Shown: in pieces, positions 62,773 through 64,000 of the stretch | How the letters are laid out: each line of letters opens with the position of its first letter | Position numbering within the stretch: position 1 is the stretch's first letter | Assembly (NCBI GenBank): GCA_002368175.1 | Contig: AP018172.1 | Coordinates: forward strand, 2,602,001 to 2,666,000 | Direction of reading: 5' to 3' | From: Calothrix sp. NIES-2098 | GTDB taxonomy: Bacteria > Cyanobacteriota > Cyanobacteriia > Cyanobacteriales > Nostocaceae | Length of the DNA stretch: 64,000 bases | Program-made: the position numbers and the translations under genes | Notes under the pieces: generated by a model | What the model saw: the letters and a program-made list of their open reading frames with translations, nothing else | Told to the model about the DNA's origin: nothing | Database searches by the model: none

Positions 62773-63039
62773 TCATTGTTGAGCCTCACGAGCTTTTTGG
62801 AATCTTTCAAGTATTTGATTAACTACAGTTTCACCATCTAATCCTTCACCACGTTCAATTTCGGCAATTGCAGTATCAACTTTTTGCCGAGTATCTTCTA
62901 TCCATTGAACATAATCAGAATTTAATTTTTCTAGTAGTTGAAATGCTATATCAATCACTTCATCCGCATTTGTAAACCTACCAGTAGCAATTTGGGCTTG
63001 GATAAATTGCTCATGTTCGGGTTTGAGTTTAATGTTCAT
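62773..63039 (-). CDS. ParD-like antitoxin (ribbon-helix-helix type)
   Basis: 88 residues: MNIKLKPEHEQFIQAQIATG, then RFTNADEVIDIAFQLLEKL, the RHH-type DNA-binding layout of ParD antitoxins, followed by a helical C-terminal with DTRQKVDTAIAEIERGEGLD. It would bind its toxin and repress its own promoter. A ParE/RelE toxin gene normally follows at once, but 62640-62772 on this strand holds no such frame. It is thus an orphan or a relic of a type II module. Confidence 0.8.
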   Translation of the reverse strand: MNIKLKPEHEQFIQAQIATGRFTNADEVIDIAFQLLEKLNSDYVQWIEDTRQKVDTAIAEIERGEGLDGETVVNQILERFQKAREAQQ

Positions 63040-63189
63040 GATTTATCCCTAATACTGCAAAATCAGCTTTACCCAAATGGTACTAAGTTTAGAAAAGGTT
63101 TAAAGGCTTAGGGATGTGGATGTAAGAGAATCTAAGAATCTCAAGATATCCTTTCCTACATCCTCCAACTTATGCGATGTCAAACTCTA

Positions 63190-64000
63190 TTAACTAGGTA
63201 TGACTGCAATACAATCAATTTCTACCAAAACATCCTTTGGTAAGCGCGATACCTCCACACAAGCACGTGCTGGCGCTGTATCTTCGGGAAAATATTTGGC
63301 GTAAATCGCATTCACCGCCGCGAAATCATTCATATCAGCAAGAAATACAGTAGTTTTCACCACATCTTTAAAACTTGCGCCTGCTGCTGTCAAAATAGCT
63401 TCTAGATTAGCTATGACCTGCTCAGTTTGCTTTTTCACATCATCAGTGTAGACAACTTGACCAATGCGGGGATCGATCGCAATTTGTCCAGCGACAAACA
63501 CCATTTGACCAGAAGCCGCGATCGCTTGATTATATGGCCCCACTGGTTCCGGTGCATTATCAGTACGAATAACTTGACGAGTCATAGATATTACTTTTTC
63601 CCCCGATGCATTCTGCTTACCGACTTCCACCTCAGTGGCGATCGGCTTGTAAACTTCTCCATCAGGCATTATCGCACCAGTTAGGTCAGTATCTTTAAAG
63701 CTGGCTCCATATATATTCGCTTCCAACAATTCTGCTTTCTTCAGATTTGCGCCATCCAAGTTTGCACTTATTAAACTAGCCCCTTTAATACTAACCAATT
63801 CTAAATTTGCATTTTCTAAACAGGCTTTTGTCAGGTTTGCATCTTCGATATTTGCGCCTATCAGATACGCATCCAGCAAATTCGCGCCTGACAAATTTGA
63901 TTTAGACAGATTGCTTAACGGAAGTTCAGCCTCTTGAAGATTTGCTTTTTCAAATTTCGCCTCAGTTAGGTTAGCGCGATTGAAGTTGGCTCCAATCAAG
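63190..64000 (-). CDS. Pentapeptide-repeat protein fused to RidA (partial at the right edge)
   Basis: 269 visible codons open to the window edge, so the 5' end is missing. The first ~115 residues are pentapeptide repeats (LTEAKFEKANLQEAELPLSN and so on), closed by LTGAIMPDGEVYKP. The last 131 residues are a complete RidA/YjgF domain from Met at 63585: MTRQVIRTDNAPEPVGPYNQ, FVAGQIAIDPRIGQVV and ARACVEVSRLPKDVLVEIDC with the conserved Arg. RidA deaminates reactive enamine/imine intermediates. There is no stop between the two parts. An internal start at 63585 would give a normal-length free RidA, so both products are possible. Confidence 0.85.
   Translation of the reverse strand, partial: LIGANFNRANLTEAKFEKANLQEAELPLSNLSKSNLSGANLLDAYLIGANIEDANLTKACLENANLELVSIKGASLISANLDGANLKKAELLEANIYGASFKDTDLTGAIMPDGEVYKPIATEVEVGKQNASGEKVISMTRQVIRTDNAPEPVGPYNQAIAASGQMVFVAGQIAIDPRIGQVVYTDDVKKQTEQVIANLEAILTAAGASFKDVVKTTVFLADMNDFAAVNAIYAKYFPEDTAPARACVEVSRLPKDVLVEIDCIAVIPS

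Noticed and set aside
62628..62822. ParE/RelE-like toxin on the + strand next to the ParD-like gene
   Set aside because: The frame is on the opposite strand, starts within the palindrome and runs through HIP1 sites; the resemblance to toxin ends is too weak.
1..64000. tRNA or rRNA genes
   Set aside because: I looked through all intergenic regions for the conserved T-arm (GTTCGAATC-like) followed by an acceptor stem and found none.

Overview
The window is chromosomal DNA from a cyanobacterium, most likely a filamentous Nostocales-type organism. The HIP1 octamer GCGATCGC is scattered throughout. There is a chlorophyll gene (acsF) and the 5' part of an H-type magnesium chelatase gene. Several cyanobacteria-specific families occur (Ycf66, DUF2996, DUF6887-like, cyanobacterial ClpS, fibrillin-like). 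dnaE ends in the N-half of the split intein typical of cyanobacteria. I see no rRNA, tRNA, CRISPR array or intact prophage.

Layout. 1-8.1 kb: partial ChlH paralogue, a lemA/DUF3137 membrane pair, ycf66, gnd, a short mobile-element relic and an orphan amino-acid ABC ATPase. 8.6-23.4 kb: the main accessory block. A TPR-CHAT protein is divergent from four tandem, near-identically spaced secreted filamentous-haemagglutinin-type (TPS exoprotein) genes, with a 63-bp tandem array between them. 23.7-29.5 kb: dnaE-N with split intein, a dicarboxylate-type symporter, a 59-residue reading frame, clpS and DUF2103. 29.9-35.4 kb: glycosyltransferase, sugar-binding lipoprotein and sugar permease of an incomplete ABC system, FkbM methyltransferase, purN. 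35.8-46.9 kb: an unknown overlapping regulator-like gene pair, an S9 peptidase, small secreted proteins, a LURP-one-like protein, two leaderless peptidoglycan hydrolases, threonine aldolase, DUF2996. 47-57.3 kb: TM2 protein, acsF, a collagen-like secreted protein, a CLC protein with CBS and universal-stress domains, a WGxxGxxG protein, a fibrillin-like protein, an M50 protease, an FHA protein and pgl. 57.4-64 kb: a 21-bp tandem array, a cupin, a NACHT-pentapeptide STAND protein, another 21-bp array, a ParD-like antitoxin without a visible toxin, and a pentapeptide-RidA fusion running off the right edge.

How genes may work together. gnd and pgl are consecutive-step enzymes of the oxidative pentose phosphate pathway but lie 50 kb apart. 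acsF acts in chlorophyll synthesis; the ChlH-like fragment may do so too, although its exact role is uncertain. The CHAT-TPR protein and the TPS exoproteins form a plausible surface or secretion module, but no TpsB transporter is in the window. The NACHT-pentapeptide protein is a candidate defence or signalling STAND ATPase.

Noncoding DNA carries many repeats: three tandem arrays with 21-nt periodicity (one as 63 = 3x21), dispersed palindromes of the GGGGCAC...GTGCCCC type, heptamer STRR tracts (one inside the CLC gene) and several strong hairpins. All functional calls rest on recognition of motifs and family resemblance by eye; no database search was run.
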